DNA from: Pogostemon cablin
Taxonomy: Eukaryota > Streptophyta > Magnoliopsida > Lamiales > Lamiaceae
Assembly (NCBI GenBank): GCA_023678885.1
Contig: CM042987.1
Location: forward strand, 30,466,927-30,530,926
Length of the DNA stretch: 64,000 nt
Reading direction: 5' to 3'
Of the stretch, positions 8,700-19,783 are shown piece after piece. A model generated the notes under the pieces. It searched no databases. It was not told where the DNA came from and saw nothing but the letters and a program-made list of their open reading frames with translations. The position numbers were made by a program, and so were the translations under genes. Positions within the stretch are counted from its first letter, which is position 1, and the number at the start of each line of letters is the position of its first letter.

Positions 8700-9998
8700 A
8701 TCGAACGGGAGTATAGGGATGAGACATTTAAGAAGAAGATATTTATTGATATCTGCGAGAAGGATCCGTGCATATTCTGGGAGACTACCCGTCGAATGAA
8801 GAATATTCTGGAGTATAAAGTTGAGGGACTTGTGATCAACATTGCAGGAGATAATGGTTGCTTCACCATTCGTCGTATCTTCTTCCATCTATCTCATATG
8901 GTGCTTCCTTATTCCATCCTCACTCATCTTGATTTCGAAATTGTGGCTGATTCAATTGCCCGTTCTCTTCTTAATCATAGTAACGCCAACTCAATTGCTC
9001 CTTCTCGTTCTCTAGAGGGAGAATATCACGATGAGTTCTGTAAGTATGGATTTCAACTTTTTTTTTTCTTTTTGTCTCATTTTTTCTTTTCAAATGTAGA
9101 CATGTTTTCAAATTTACACACCGGATCCATTTTCGTGCACCATCTCCATGACTTGACAAGGGAAATAAATTCAACCATTGCCTAGGGTTTAAGGTTTATG
9201 ATATAATTTTCTCTTTTCTAAGTGTCGTCCATGTAACGGTTTGGGCCGTTTGGCACAGGAGATAGCCGAACAGGCAGTTTTTGATGTGTATGAGAAAGTT
9301 CTCTTGGAAGTCAAAAAATAATGTATAAAAATAGCATAGAGAATCAACCCATCAAATTTAGTAATTTTTTTAAATTACTCCTTTATGTTGAAAACTTTCC
9401 AAAATTGATCAATACCCACTTTTTATACATATACAACATAATATTTATTTTTTTACACATTCAACTTTACACAATTTTTTCATTAAATTAATTTAAATAT
9501 TTTTTCTCTTTCTTACTTTATACATAAAAAAAATTAAATTCTTTACAGAACGCTATATAAAAGGACCAAATTTTTGGAAAAGTACAAAATTTGGACAAAA
9601 ATAACTAAAATCTGAGAATTTCAAAAAATAAATAAATAAATAAAGTTGTAATTAACCATGCTTACATGAATTTGATTTTCTTCCTTGTGTAGATAATGAT
9701 AATTGGTGTGTGATGGCTCCTTTTCTTCCTCTTGATGAGGAGTACGTTAGAGTGAGAGACGAAGAAGCACGTAAAAGGAGTGTAATCATTGAAATGAGGT
9801 ATCCATGTGCCTTAACATTAGCATATTGGGATGTGCAATTCATAGCGTATCGGGCTAAGGAAGTCGAGAAATTGTTACTGCAGAGTGAGATGGAGAGTTA
9901 AGATCAAACCTTCTGCTGAGGAAGTGAAGAAAGGGTTATTTGAGGGTGAGTTTGAAGAGAGAATCAGATTTAAGATCACACCTCGTAGTTGTGGCTGA
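8700..9998 (+). CDS. Probable two-exon gene with two SELH-like domains
   Basis: Exon 1 (ending 9039 before GTAAGT) encodes KKKIFIDICEKDPCIFWETT, KNILEYKVEGLVINI, GDNGCFTIRRIFFHLSHM and LDFEIVADSIARSLL: a full SELH-like domain that keeps two cysteines in a C-x4-C spacing. An acceptor at 9691-9692 (CCTTGTGTAG) joins in matching phase to exon 2. Exon 2 encodes a linker and the start of a second domain (RSVIIEMRYPC then AYRAKEVEKLL), with a stop at 9899-9901. Another frame continues domain 2 (VKIKPSAEEVKKGLFEGEFE) to 9998, suggesting a frameshift. No ATG opens the first exon; homology with 6353 starts at the same point, so an upstream exon or 5' truncation is likely. Intact status is doubtful. 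The fold call is by eye. Confidence 0.45.
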
Positions 9999-10469
9999 GG
10001 AAGGAAAAAGTTTCTATTGTAGTTTGGATACCATTGAACCCTCTTCACTGCTGACTGATCATCTGCCAAGGTTTGTTCAGAGAATTTTAAGAATTCTCTC
10101 ATATTGATCATTTCATCAAGATGATGGAATTCTTTATTTCTAGCTTGAAACCTTTTCCCTGGCTTAACTCTTTTGAATTTTATGAGTTTGCAATGTAGTT
10201 GATCTTGAATCTTTTGCCTGTGTTGATTGATTCAGCATTATTTTACTTGCATCTTAATAAATTGAACTACTTTCCTAATGCATTTTCTTCCTATTCAAGA
10301 TTATAACGTGTTTAGCTAGTATTCCATGGGCTGTAGGAAAGGAGAAACAAAAGAAGGAACATTTCATAAAGTTGTTACTTTATGATCTCCCACTATATGT
10401 GGTTTTTAAGATGCGTGTAATTTTCATGACTTCGTCACATTATTTTTCTTCAGGATATTTCTACAAACG

Positions 10470-13400
10470 ATGATGATGATCAGTGGCTCAAAACCTGCTA
10501 ATGCAGCTTTGTTTTTCTAATTCCTCGTGGCTTCCTTCAAATTAACCCATTCCATCATAAACTATGGAAATACTACTGTCTGTCTAGATGTTGAAAAACA
10601 TTCACTTCTAAGATTCAAGCAATCTTTAGAAGATCCCTTCAACATGCTCTGGTCATGGGATAACGAAGTTGACTGCTGCAAATGGGAAGGTGTGGTCTGC
10701 AACATCTTGACTGGCCATGTCGATCGTCTCCATCTCTCGTCCCGGGTTTTAAGGGGAGATATAGATCCATCTTTGCTCAATCTGAAGTACCTCAGGTATC
10801 TGGACCTGAGTGGGAATAACTTTGGAGAAGAAATCCCTTCTTTCATTGGCTCATTCATGAAGCTAGAGTGTTTGAACTTATCTAGTGCTGGATTTAGTGG
10901 AAAGATTCCTCATGTTATTGGGAATCTTACAAATCTGCACACTTTGGATTTAGGAGGCAATGATGAACAACACAGAGATCTCCACCTGGAAGCTGACAGC
11001 CTTGATTGGTTGACAGGGCTGTCTGAACTGAAGTACCTCAACATGAATGGTGTATGGCTTCACAGAGTAGTCAATTGGCCACAGGTGATCAATTCCCTCC
11101 CATCACTGCAACAACTTCATTTCCAACATTGCATTCTCTATGAATATGTTCTTACTCCTTTAGATGATCATCTCAATATGACTTCTCTTACCCACCTCGA
11201 TCTCTCTCATAAAAACTTCCGTTCTTTCTCCAACATAACATGGATATTTCAACTCACCAATCTTCTTTCTCTTGATCTGAGTTTCAACATCTTTGGAGGA
11301 CCAATTCCAAGGATTAGAAATGCCACCAAACTCCAAGCTATTGATCTCTCATACAACAACTTTAACTCCACCATCCCTGATTGGTTTTACTTTTGTAAAG
11401 CATTGGAGTTTGTCACAATGCATAGGAATCTGCTACAGGGTACCATTTCAAATTTCATAGCAAATCTGACCTCCCTCAACACGATTGATCTGTCCGTGAA
11501 TGAGCTTTCTGGGAAAATACCAACAGATGTTGCTAACTTGTGCGAGCTACGGTATTTGGACTTGTCTATGAATAAGTTGGCCGGAGAAATATCAGATTCA
11601 TTTGGAAATATGTCTGAATGCTTCTTAGTATCCTTGGAAGCTCTGTCTCTGCAGAATAATAACCTTTCTGGTCATCTGACACGTCAATTTGGAGAATTTA
11701 AGAGTCTTCGATCTCTTAATCTTGGCAAAAACTCACTGTCTGGTGCAATTCCAGACAGCATGGGGAAGTTATCATCTTTAGAATTTCTTTCCATTGGGAA
11801 CAATATGCTGAGAGGAGTTGTGACTGAAAGCCATTTTGCAAATCTCAAAAATCTCAAGTTTTTATATGCCTCAATGAATCACTTAACTTTGAATGTAAGC
11901 TCCAATTGGGATCCACCCTTTCAACTCATAACTCTTGGAATAGGGTCATGGAACCTTGGTGTAGGCTCTAAGATTCCCTCATGGATTGAGATGCAGAAAA
12001 ATATTTCGTATCTTGAGTACTGGAATCGCAGGTAGCCATATTCCTGGATGGTTTTGGAAGAGTTCATACTTGGATCTGTCTGAAAACCATCTCACAGGTA
12101 AGATTCCCCAACAAGTAGACTGTGAATACATGTACTTGAGTTCCAACAAATTCAGTGGTTCGTTGCCTCGAATAACAGACTCCATGAGAGAGCTAGAGCT
12201 ATCCAAAAACTCATTTTCGGGAGGTGTATCTCATTTTCTCTGTGACATGAGATATGAAACTTTTGAAGTAAACATTCTTCATCTTGGGGGAAATCAATTG
12301 AATGGAGTGCTACCTGATTGCTGGCAGAAATGGACATTATTTACTTATTTGAATATAGGCAATAACAACCTATCTGGAAGCATCCCAAATTCCATAAGTT
12401 TTTGTGCATATTTGAAGTCTTTGAGTCTTGCTGGCAACAAGATTTCAGGACAGATACCGTTTCCAATGCATAACTGCACGAATTTGATGAAGATCGACCT
12501 GTCTGATAATGATCTTTATGGAAGCATTCCAACATGGATGGGGACAAGCCTATTTCAATTGAGAATTCTCATATTACGATCAAACAAACTGAACAGTGAG
12601 ATTCAGTCAGAAATCTGCCTCCTCAACTCTCTTCAAATCTTGGATCTTGCAGACAACCAATTTTCAGGAAGAATACCCAAGTGTATTAACAATTTTACTG
12701 CAATGGCTTCAGAGAGAAGGTTGGAGAAAGATTATTATGACAGAGGTGCCATATTTCTTTCAGCTTATTCTTACTCCATTAACATTGGTGGCCTTATAGA
12801 TAGTGCATCGGTAGCCACAAAAGGAACGAGATTGCAGTACGACACCATTCTTTCATTGGTCACCAACATTGATCTTTCGAAGAAAAATCTGTCTGGAGAT
12901 ATCCCAAAGGAGCTGACAGGTTTGGTGGGGTTGAGATCACTCAACTTGTCTGATAATCACTTCACCGGTTCAATCCCAGACCACATTGGAGATATGAAGC
13001 AGTTGGAATCTCTCGATTTGTCGAGAAACTCTTTGTCCGGTCAAATTCCCAACAGCTTCACACATCTATCTTCTTTGGCTTTTCTGAACCTCTCTCACAA
13101 TAACTTGACAGGGAAAATACCAGAAAGCACACAATTTCAGACCTTTGATGCTTCCTGCTTGGCAGGGAACAATCTTTGTAGCATTCCGTTGACAAGTACC
13201 TGCAGCGACGATGATGATAATGAAGTCAACGAGCAGGAAGAGGAGAACGAAGGCGGTGAGGAGTGATAAAGTCATATTTTAGCATGATTATTTGGTGGTA
13301 ATTAAAGTCTATTTGATTTAATTATATATTTTTATGTGCACTTATATTGTTTTTTGGAGATAATTATTTAAATTATATGAATTGATGTGGAAATAGGTTG

Positions 13401-14720
13401 TTAAAGGAGCAAATAAGGAAATATATCTTCCACATGTTTTTAGGATTGGATCTCTCCCATATCCTGTGGAGAAAACAAGGTAAAATAAAGAAGAGAAAAG
13501 AAAAAGATCCTGGAGATATATTTGGAAGAGAGAAATAAGGAAAGAGATCAAGCAGATTATTGGGGGACAAGTAGATAAATAAGAAAGAGATATGTCTGGA
13601 GATAAGAGATGAGAGCAGAATTCACGTGAATGAGCAGCAGATTTAGGCGTGAAAAAGAGGCGGCACTCCAAGGCAATTGGCGTGAAGATTGAAGAGGGAT
13701 CAGTCATCAATTGGTTTTATATTTTAATTTTGTTTTTACTATGAACATGTGGGGCTAATTCCTTTTCTAGTTTAGGATTCGTGAACCTCCCGTTAAAATA
13801 TTAATTCAATTATTTAGAGTTTTTTATGTTGAATCTTGTGTGCAAATTTATTCTATTACATGCTTTGATGTTCTTAATTGCTGTTTAATAATTATTTTAG
13901 CCTGATCAACTATTTAATTGTTAAACTGAATATTATTCCATGAACTATAATCCGTAATTGTTGTAGGAATTGGATTAAGTAACAAATAGAGATTATTCTC
14001 TCTAGGTGTAATAGGATTTAGGTTGTATGATACCTAACCGGATTTCGTAGCGTAGTAATCCTATGTTTAGAGTTTAATGCGTTTATGAGTTCGAATCCAT
14101 AGGGTCACTCATAGATAGTTCAACTTAGTGGTCGTACCCTAATTGATAAACTTAAGAACATTCGGGTTGATTGGTCATACCGTCAATCTAGGAGTTTGAG
14201 TGTGTATGCTAGGCTAGATGTTTAATTCTTGTAATTAATTAATTTAGTAAACGGGAGGGGATCGACATCCTAAACTAGGCTTTTATCACTTGGTTAAGTT
14301 TATAATTAACTTTCATCTACTTGGTATTCAAAAAATAAGTTGATTTATTTTTATTGTTAATTTCAATTTTCACCAAATCAAAACCCCCTATTTATTTATG
14401 TGTTTGAAACACTTAAGTTTAGTTAAAAAGTCATAATACTCTCTTGGGTTCGACCCGTACTTGTCAGTATACTAAGTATAAGTGTGAGTCGGAATTATAT
14501 TTATTTTGGTAGGCAGGTGACAGCCTACCAAGGAGTCGAAGATAGAGTGGTTCTATGTGGTGTTGTCTTTGGGATATGCAGTGGGATTATCATCAGTGTT
14601 TGGTGCATTGGTGTTGAAGAAGTCATGGAGAGATGCTATTTTGGGTTGTTAGGATGTCTGTGGGACAAGGTTTATGTTTGTGTGTGTATTAAGTGGGCAA
14701 AACTATCTGCTGCAACTTAA
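10470..14720 (+). pseudogene. LRR receptor-like protein (EIX/Cf-type), disrupted
   Basis: The protein would be a cell-surface LRR receptor lacking a kinase, the class that senses microbial or peptide ligands through SOBIR1-type partners. In order: an ATG cluster at 10470 and signal-peptide-like segment; an LRRNT with HSLLRFKQSLEDP and DCCKWEGVVCN; about two dozen extracellular LRRs (LDLS..N..G.IP); a loop-out near YSINIGGLI; terminal LRRs; a cap with GNNLCSIPL; an acidic EEEN stretch; then, beyond an insertion, the transmembrane segment and KKSW tail (14533-14720). Four lesions are visible: an in-frame TAA at 10518-10520 inside the signal peptide, a frameshift near 12014-12022, a 1267-bp solo LTR at 13264-14530, and a frameshift near 14634-14638. 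The LTR alone cuts off the membrane anchor. It is confidently non-functional as a full receptor. Confidence 0.9.
13264..14530. mobile_element. Solo LTR inserted in the receptor gene
   Basis: The element starts TGATAAAGTC and ends AGCCTACCA (TG...CA). It is bounded by an exact 5-bp duplication, AGGAG, at 13259-13263 and 14531-14535. Removing it with one AGGAG restores the receptor reading frame directly into its membrane segment. There is no internal domain, primer site or second LTR, so it is a solo LTR left by recombination. The motif TTGGGTTCGACCCGTACTTG near the 3' end is typical of some plant Ty3 or LARD-type LTRs. Confidence 0.88.
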
Positions 14721-15776
14721 TCAATCCCTGAGGATTTGTTCTAAATTAGGTCTCATATATTAGCTTCTTGTTTAATATTTGTAAAGGAAAATTGTGTTGA
14801 TACGTAGTATTAAAAAAAAATAATGTAACCTATGTTTGAGTTTAGTATATGAACTATGGTCAATGAACTTTAATTGAACTTCATTCTTATTTCTTGTTTG
14901 AATTTAACACAAACAGAAGTTCGAACAAATTTTTAAATAAAAATTTGAGTGTTATGTATCTACCTTTTTTTTTATTATAATTAAAGTGCAATTTTTTTAT
15001 TTTAACAACCATCCCATGAAATGGTCTCTAACCAAATTTTCTCAAATTTTAACTACAATTATGCTGATGATTTTATTATATCTATCTTATAAAGCATCAA
15101 ATTGGATAATGGTGGACTGGAGGGTGGTCCATTTTAGACTTCCATAATTTTTACTTTATTTTATTATTTTATCTAACAATTCTTTAGACTGAAAAGTGGA
15201 CAAATACGTGAAAGGGATAAAAGCCCATCAAATCCCAGCCCAATCCAACAAAAAGAGCACTAGCAGCCCACACTCACTCCACCTCATAGCCCAGAAAATA
15301 AAAGGCAACCCATCTCCTTATAAGCAGATAACCCACCACATTCAGCCCAACTACAAACAGCTCCAATTTGGAAAAAAATGGAAAAAACCCAACTACAAAC
15401 AGCTACAATTTGGAAAAATTGGAGAAAACCTTTATGGTGACAAGTGATTTGTAACCCTTATATAATACAATTTTCATCTTAAAACGTGAACTTAAATAGT
15501 CCAAAATGCTTATGTAATTAGTAAGCAGGGTTTAAGATGATCATCATAAACTAAAAAACCTTAATATTAATTAGTGAGGAATTATAATAAGCCCAGATTG
15601 AATCTACTCTTATGCAAAGAAATGGAGTAAATTCATTAAAGGTTATGAGTAAATTCATTAAAGGTTCAACTCCCTACATGTTACAATCTCCAATGAAAAT
15701 AGCAAACTATAACATCACAAAGCAATCTTACCAAAGTGTGCACAATTTTACTGCAATGTCAACGAAAAGAAGGCCC

Positions 15777-15810
<34 letters not shown>

Positions 15811-15887
15811 AGGGTGGAATGTTTTCACACTATCTTCACACTTTTACCTTACAGTAATTTATTTTTTTTTATAAAAAGTAGTATGAT
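14721..15887. other. AT-rich intergenic stretch with poly-A tract
   Basis: It contains the 3' flank of the receptor pseudogene, a small duplication of CAACTACAAACAGCTMCAAT (15349 and 15390 areas), and an uninterrupted A tract at about 15778-15809. The right part may be 3' untranslated sequence of the minus-strand zinc-ribbon gene. No other gene is seen. Confidence 0.5.
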
Positions 15888-16208
15888 TTACAGAGACGAC
15901 CCACAGAAAGGGCAGAACCTGAAAGAGGGATCCACCTGACGAGTACAGAATTGACACCTCAAAGCCGCCTCCAGAGCGTCCTTCTCTGGCGGCGGAGAGA
16001 GGGAGTGAGGAAAGAAAAGCTTGCAATTGCCACAGTGCATCAGCGGTTCCTTTCCCGGCCACCGCCACACTGGAACGAAGAAGAGTTTCAGAACTTTCTC
16101 GTACTCCACCAGATCGGCGCGTGATCCGCACGCTATGCATTTTCCTGCGCCGCTCTTCAATACCTGTCTAGCCTGCTGCTCCAATCCTCCGACGAAAAAG
16201 AAGAACAT
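15888..16208 (-). CDS. Small double zinc-ribbon protein
   Basis: The single-exon frame gives 106 residues beginning MFFFFVGGLEQQARQVLKSG. It has four CxxC knuckles: C24-C27, C59-C62, C85-C88 and C99-C102. These form two zinc ribbons of the zinc_ribbon_15 kind, separated by a conserved LVEYEKVLKLFFVPVWRWPG segment. This small family is widespread in plants; the biochemical role is not known. The start is chosen because MFFFFVGG is the family's usual N-terminus, and the frame ends in FCPFCGSSL just after the last knuckle, at the usual length. The upstream DNA (16209-16290) is a plausible leader ending in AAACCCTAATT. The gene appears intact. Confidence 0.85.
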   Translation of the reverse strand: MFFFFVGGLEQQARQVLKSGAGKCIACGSRADLVEYEKVLKLFFVPVWRWPGKEPLMHCGNCKLFFPHSLSPPPEKDALEAALRCQFCTRQVDPSFRFCPFCGSSL

Positions 16209-16512
16209 CTTCTCGGTCGAAGAATTAACCTAGAGATGGAAATCGAGTGATTTTGAGAAAATCGGAAGGAATTAAACCCTAATTAGAAATATTGAATGAA
16301 TAGGGAGTATTTGGGGAAAGATTTTTTTTTTTTTTTATTTGGGTTAAGACGTTTGGATGCCTCTAGAGCTTTCTTTTTTTCCTTATAAAATTAAACAGTA
16401 ATAAGCTAGGTAATCGTATATACGGTGACGGTAATAAAAAAATAACATTCTCAATCGATAGTGATACTGAATAGCTTAAAAGTAATAACAGTGCAGTGAA
16501 CTATCATTAATA

Positions 16513-16732
16513 CTTCCTCTGTCTTACGACAAGGGTAGTTTTTACTTTTTGACACGTGGATTAAGAAGCATTATTATTTAGTGGGTAGTTGTATTAATGG
16601 GAGTATGAGCCCCATGTTTTAATTGTATTAGAGGGGATGAGTGGATCCCATTTGTATAAAAAAATAAAGAAGACCCTTTGGGTGGGACGACCAAAATGGA
16701 AAAAAGAGACCCTTGCTGTGGGACGGAGGGAG
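16513..16732. mobile_element. Stowaway-like MITE, ~225-bp family
   Basis: The termini are CTTCCTCTGTC... and ...GGGACGGAGGGAG, with TA on both sides. The interior has GCACGTGGATTAAG-like, GTGGGTAGTTGTATTA and GACCAAAATGGAAAAAAGAG blocks shared with 18157, 29965 and 40549. Confidence 0.85.
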
Positions 16733-16763
16733 TAATTTATAATATAGTAAATAAAAAGTAACA

Positions 16764-17112
16764 CTTCCTCCATCCCATTCAAAGGGTTGTTTTTTTTATT
16801 TTTTGCACGTTGATTAAAGAAAACTCCCTCCGTCCCATCTTTACGCTTTCTTTGTAAATTACAAAGTTCATCCTTATAGTTATGCTTCCTTTGTACTCCT
16901 AATTTACAAAGGAAGCGTGACTATAAGAATGAGAGGGAAGAAATATTATTTAATGTATAGTGGATAGTTGTATTATGGGGTGTGGACCCTATATTTTAAT
17001 TAATTGTTAGTGGGTACGTGTGGGTCTTGTGTAAAAAATGAAAGAGGACTTTTTTTTATGGGAAGCCCAAAATGAAAAAAAAAAAAAAAAACTCTTTGAA
17101 TGGGACGGAGAG
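16764..17112. mobile_element. MITE with a second element nested inside
   Basis: The outer ends are CTTCCTCCATCCCATTCAAA and ...TTGAATGGGACGGAGAGA. Shortly inside the left end, a second CTCCCTCCGTCCCATC terminus begins near 16824, followed by an inverted CTTTGTAAATTAC / TTTACAAAG pair. This implies insertion of one MITE into another, or a hybrid. Confidence 0.65.
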
Positions 17113-17748
17113 ATTAATATTTTATGCGAAAGTGATAATAATATTATTTTTTTTGCATATAACCCTTACGTAAAATAATTTCATACAAATATTTGCTACA
17201 CATATTAGCATAAGATAATTTATCATTTTGATATATTGATACAAGAAAAATGAAGAACATTTTGAATGTTTAAATGAAATTGTTTTTATTGAAATAAAAT
17301 GTATGATGTCACTGAATTTGATTAAACTATATCTTTAATGCCTAATAGTTCGTGGAGTATGTTATTTTAATTGGACATAAGAGAGTCCTGCAATAAAAAA
17401 ATTTAAGACTTTTTTTTTCTTTTTTAAATAGGATAATTTATCATTTGGTGGTCACCTTTATGTATTGGTCGAAAAAATAATTATATGTTATAAATTTTAA
17501 AACTTAAATAAAAACATTAAATCTTATACTATTTGTTTAAGGTTTTGAAAATAGGATTTTAATTTTTTTTAAATACATACTTCTATACATTAATTTAACG
17601 TAACATTAAAATCAACCATAACGAAACTGCCATTACTATTTATTGATTTTTCAAATCTCATATAAACTCAAACGAAACTCTCATTACTATATTAATTTTT
17701 CAAATCTCATATAAACTCAAAACAAAACAAGCAAAACAATAGAATATA
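17113..17748. other. AT-rich intergenic stretch
   Basis: There is no gene or clear element. A small direct repeat (TTTTTCAAATCTCATATAAACTCAAA in parts) occurs near 17650 and 17697. Confidence 0.45.
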
Positions 17749-17977
17749 CTCTCTCCATCCCTAATTAAAAGGATCTTTTACTTTTTGGCACATGGAGTAA
17801 GAAATATTATTTTTTAATATGTATTGGATAGTTGCATTAGTAAGACTGTGACTCCTATATTTTAATTGTATTAGTAGGTGTGTGTGGATCCATGTGTGTA
17901 AAAAATAAAAGGTAACTCTTTGGGTAGGACGCTCAAAATGAAAAAAAAAATACGTTTTACAAAGGGGACGAAAGGAG
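17749..17977. mobile_element. Stowaway-like MITE, diverged copy
   Basis: The ends are CTCTCTCCATCC and ...GGGGACGAAAGGAG, flanked by TA. Internal blocks TTTTTGGCACATGGAGTAAG and TGGATAGTTGCATTAG match the ~225-bp family. Confidence 0.75.
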
Positions 17978-18156
17978 TAAAACATTAGATATAAGATAAA
18001 CTCAATTCATGAAATATTTTGTCAACAATTAAATTTAGAATTTCAAAACATCATTAGTTTAAGATTTTTATTGGAATGCACTGTCTTGGACCTCTTGGTG
18101 CATCTAGTTAATAAAAGGTAGGCAAATACTTACTCCATTTGAGACAATCTCAAATA

Positions 18157-18382
18157 ATCCCTCCGTCCCGCACCAAGGGTGCATTTTGTTTTTTGCACGT
18201 AAATTAAGGAGTAGTATTATTTAATGTGTAGTGGGTAGTTGTATTAGTGGGAATGTGGATCCCATCTTTTAATTATATTAGTTGGTAAATGTGGGACCCA
18301 TGTATATAAAAAAGGAAAGAGAACCCTTTAAGTGAGATGACCAAAATGGAAAAAAGAGACTCTTGGTGCGGGAGGGAGGGAG
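18157..18382. mobile_element. Stowaway-like MITE, ~225-bp family
   Basis: The ends are ATCCCTCCGTCCCGCACCAA and ...TTGGTGCGGGAGGGAGGGAG, with TA after the right end. The long terminal match GCACCAAGGGTGCA is shared with 29965-30190. Confidence 0.8.
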
Positions 18383-18451
18383 TAAAACTTTATAAGATTG
18401 AAGAAATGGTTATATTTTAGTAAAATGTGATTGTTAGAGTTGAAGTAAAGG

Positions 18452-18922
18452 CAAAGACTTGTGTACAACCTTCAATTGGTACAACCTCCGGTACAATCTT
18501 TTTCCTTCACCTTCCGTGTGTGTTTTTCTCTTTTTTTTTATTTAGGGATATAATTACAATTTTACCCTTGTGGTTTAGGTATAATTTATCCATAGAGTTT
18601 AGGGTATAATTTTAATTTTACCATTGTGGTTTAGAGTATAATTATCCCCTAGAGTTTAGGGTTTATGGTATAATTGTAATTTTATCCTTGCGGTTTAGAG
18701 TATAATTTATCCCTAGGGTTTAGAGTATAATTGTAATTTTATTCTTGTGGTTTAGGGTATAATTTATCCATTGAGTTTAGGGTATAATAGTTATTTAAAT
18801 AAAATAAATTTAAAAATAAAATAAAAAATAACATTAATAAAGGAGCATGAATTGATTAAGAATGGTGGGAACCAAGATTGTACCAATTCAATTAGTACAA
18901 TCGGTTACACCCTAGTCCCTCT
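18452..18922. repeat. Dispersed repeat carrying an internal ~57-bp minisatellite
   Basis: It begins CAAAGACTTGTGTACAACC and ends CCCTAGTCCCTCT, boundaries shared with a shorter copy at 30993-31175. Between about 18545 and 18790 it contains four or five units of GGGTATAATTGTAATTTTAC followed by CCTTGTGGTTTAGGGTATAA and TTTATCC..AGAGTTTA. The class is unknown. Confidence 0.65.
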
Positions 18923-19276
18923 ATGAAGTAAATAATATTGCTGCTCTAAAAATAATTAGATAAAAAACATTATTAATATATTTTACAAAATAATAAAAAA
19001 AAAACTACAGTAAGAAATAATTATACTCGCCCAATAAACCAAAGGCGGGGAAATCCTGATAATCAACGCCATAGAGCAGACGTACAGCTCTGTTGCTCCA
19101 ACTATCCATTTGGTGTGCGTTGTATCGTATTAACCTGCGCCCCCAATCACCTGATCCCATCCCTCCAAAAACCGCCACTGACTGACAGCAGCTGAAGAAA
19201 CCGCCTATAAACCTATAGACCTCACGCATTATTCGTTTCTCCCTCTCCACTCTCAGAACAACACCACACTCAAAAA
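18923..19276 (+). promoter_or_regulatory. Upstream region of the 19.3-kb gene with possible TATA box
   Basis: CTATAAACC at about 19204-19212 lies roughly 70 nt upstream of the start codon, followed by a C-rich leader (TCTCCCTCTCCACTCTCAGA). It is the only TATA-like motif at a plausible distance. The assignment is by position only. Confidence 0.4.
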
Positions 19277-19783
19277 ATGGTACAAACTTCAGAGATTGCC
19301 GATGGAGCTTCTACGCAACCCTCACCCACCGTCGCCGTTGCCGCCCGCGGCGCCGCTCGGAACGCTCCGGTTAGGGTCACTCGCAGCGCCACCAAGGCCG
19401 ACAGGGAGGGAACCGATAAGCCGTCTAAGTCGGGTGGCCGGAAACGCCGCCGGCCTGTGCTTCTCACGGCAGGTCTCGAGGATCCAGAACCGCGCAAGGC
19501 GCGCAAGAGGACCAGGACTGTAGTGATCGAGCACTCTGCTGGAGCTCCGGCGTTGTTCAGGACTAAGGCTGCTGAGGTCAGGGAAGGGGTCGAGAATGCG
19601 GTCGCCGGAGTCCAAGTCATCGTCGATCCGGAGGACGAACGGGAAGGCTGCTTCGTCGTGAGGGATGAATTTGGACATGAATTCCTCTACCTGGAGAATA
19701 TGACCAGACCCTTCGCTGAACTGAGGGATCTAGATGTGGAAGATCTCGTTCGAGTCGTCGTTGAAGGTATACTACAGTCTTAA
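19277..19783 (+). CDS. Selenoprotein-H-like protein without redox cysteines, copy F
   Basis: The protein has 168 residues. Residues 30-80 are basic and low-complexity with an R/K-rich patch (GGRKRRRP, RKARKRTR), like the nuclear-targeting or AT-hook-like N-terminus of SELH proteins. Residues 81-165 are the domain: TVVIEHSAGAPALFRTKAAE, REGVENAVAGVQVIVDPEDE, REGCFVVRDEFGHEFLYLEN, MTRPF and LDVEDLVRVVVEGI. Plant homologues, as I recall them, have EHC..C; here the active-site region reads S and A with one extra residue, so no CxxC exists. It is the member of this window closest to the canonical family. Codon use is G+C-rich compared with its neighbours. The frame ends naturally at a TAA. A GTATAC donor at 19767 would allow an alternative spliced end, but I found no convincing partner exon. 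Confidence 0.65.
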   Translation: MVQTSEIADGASTQPSPTVAVAARGAARNAPVRVTRSATKADREGTDKPSKSGGRKRRRPVLLTAGLEDPEPRKARKRTRTVVIEHSAGAPALFRTKAAEVREGVENAVAGVQVIVDPEDEREGCFVVRDEFGHEFLYLENMTRPFAELRDLDVEDLVRVVVEGILQS

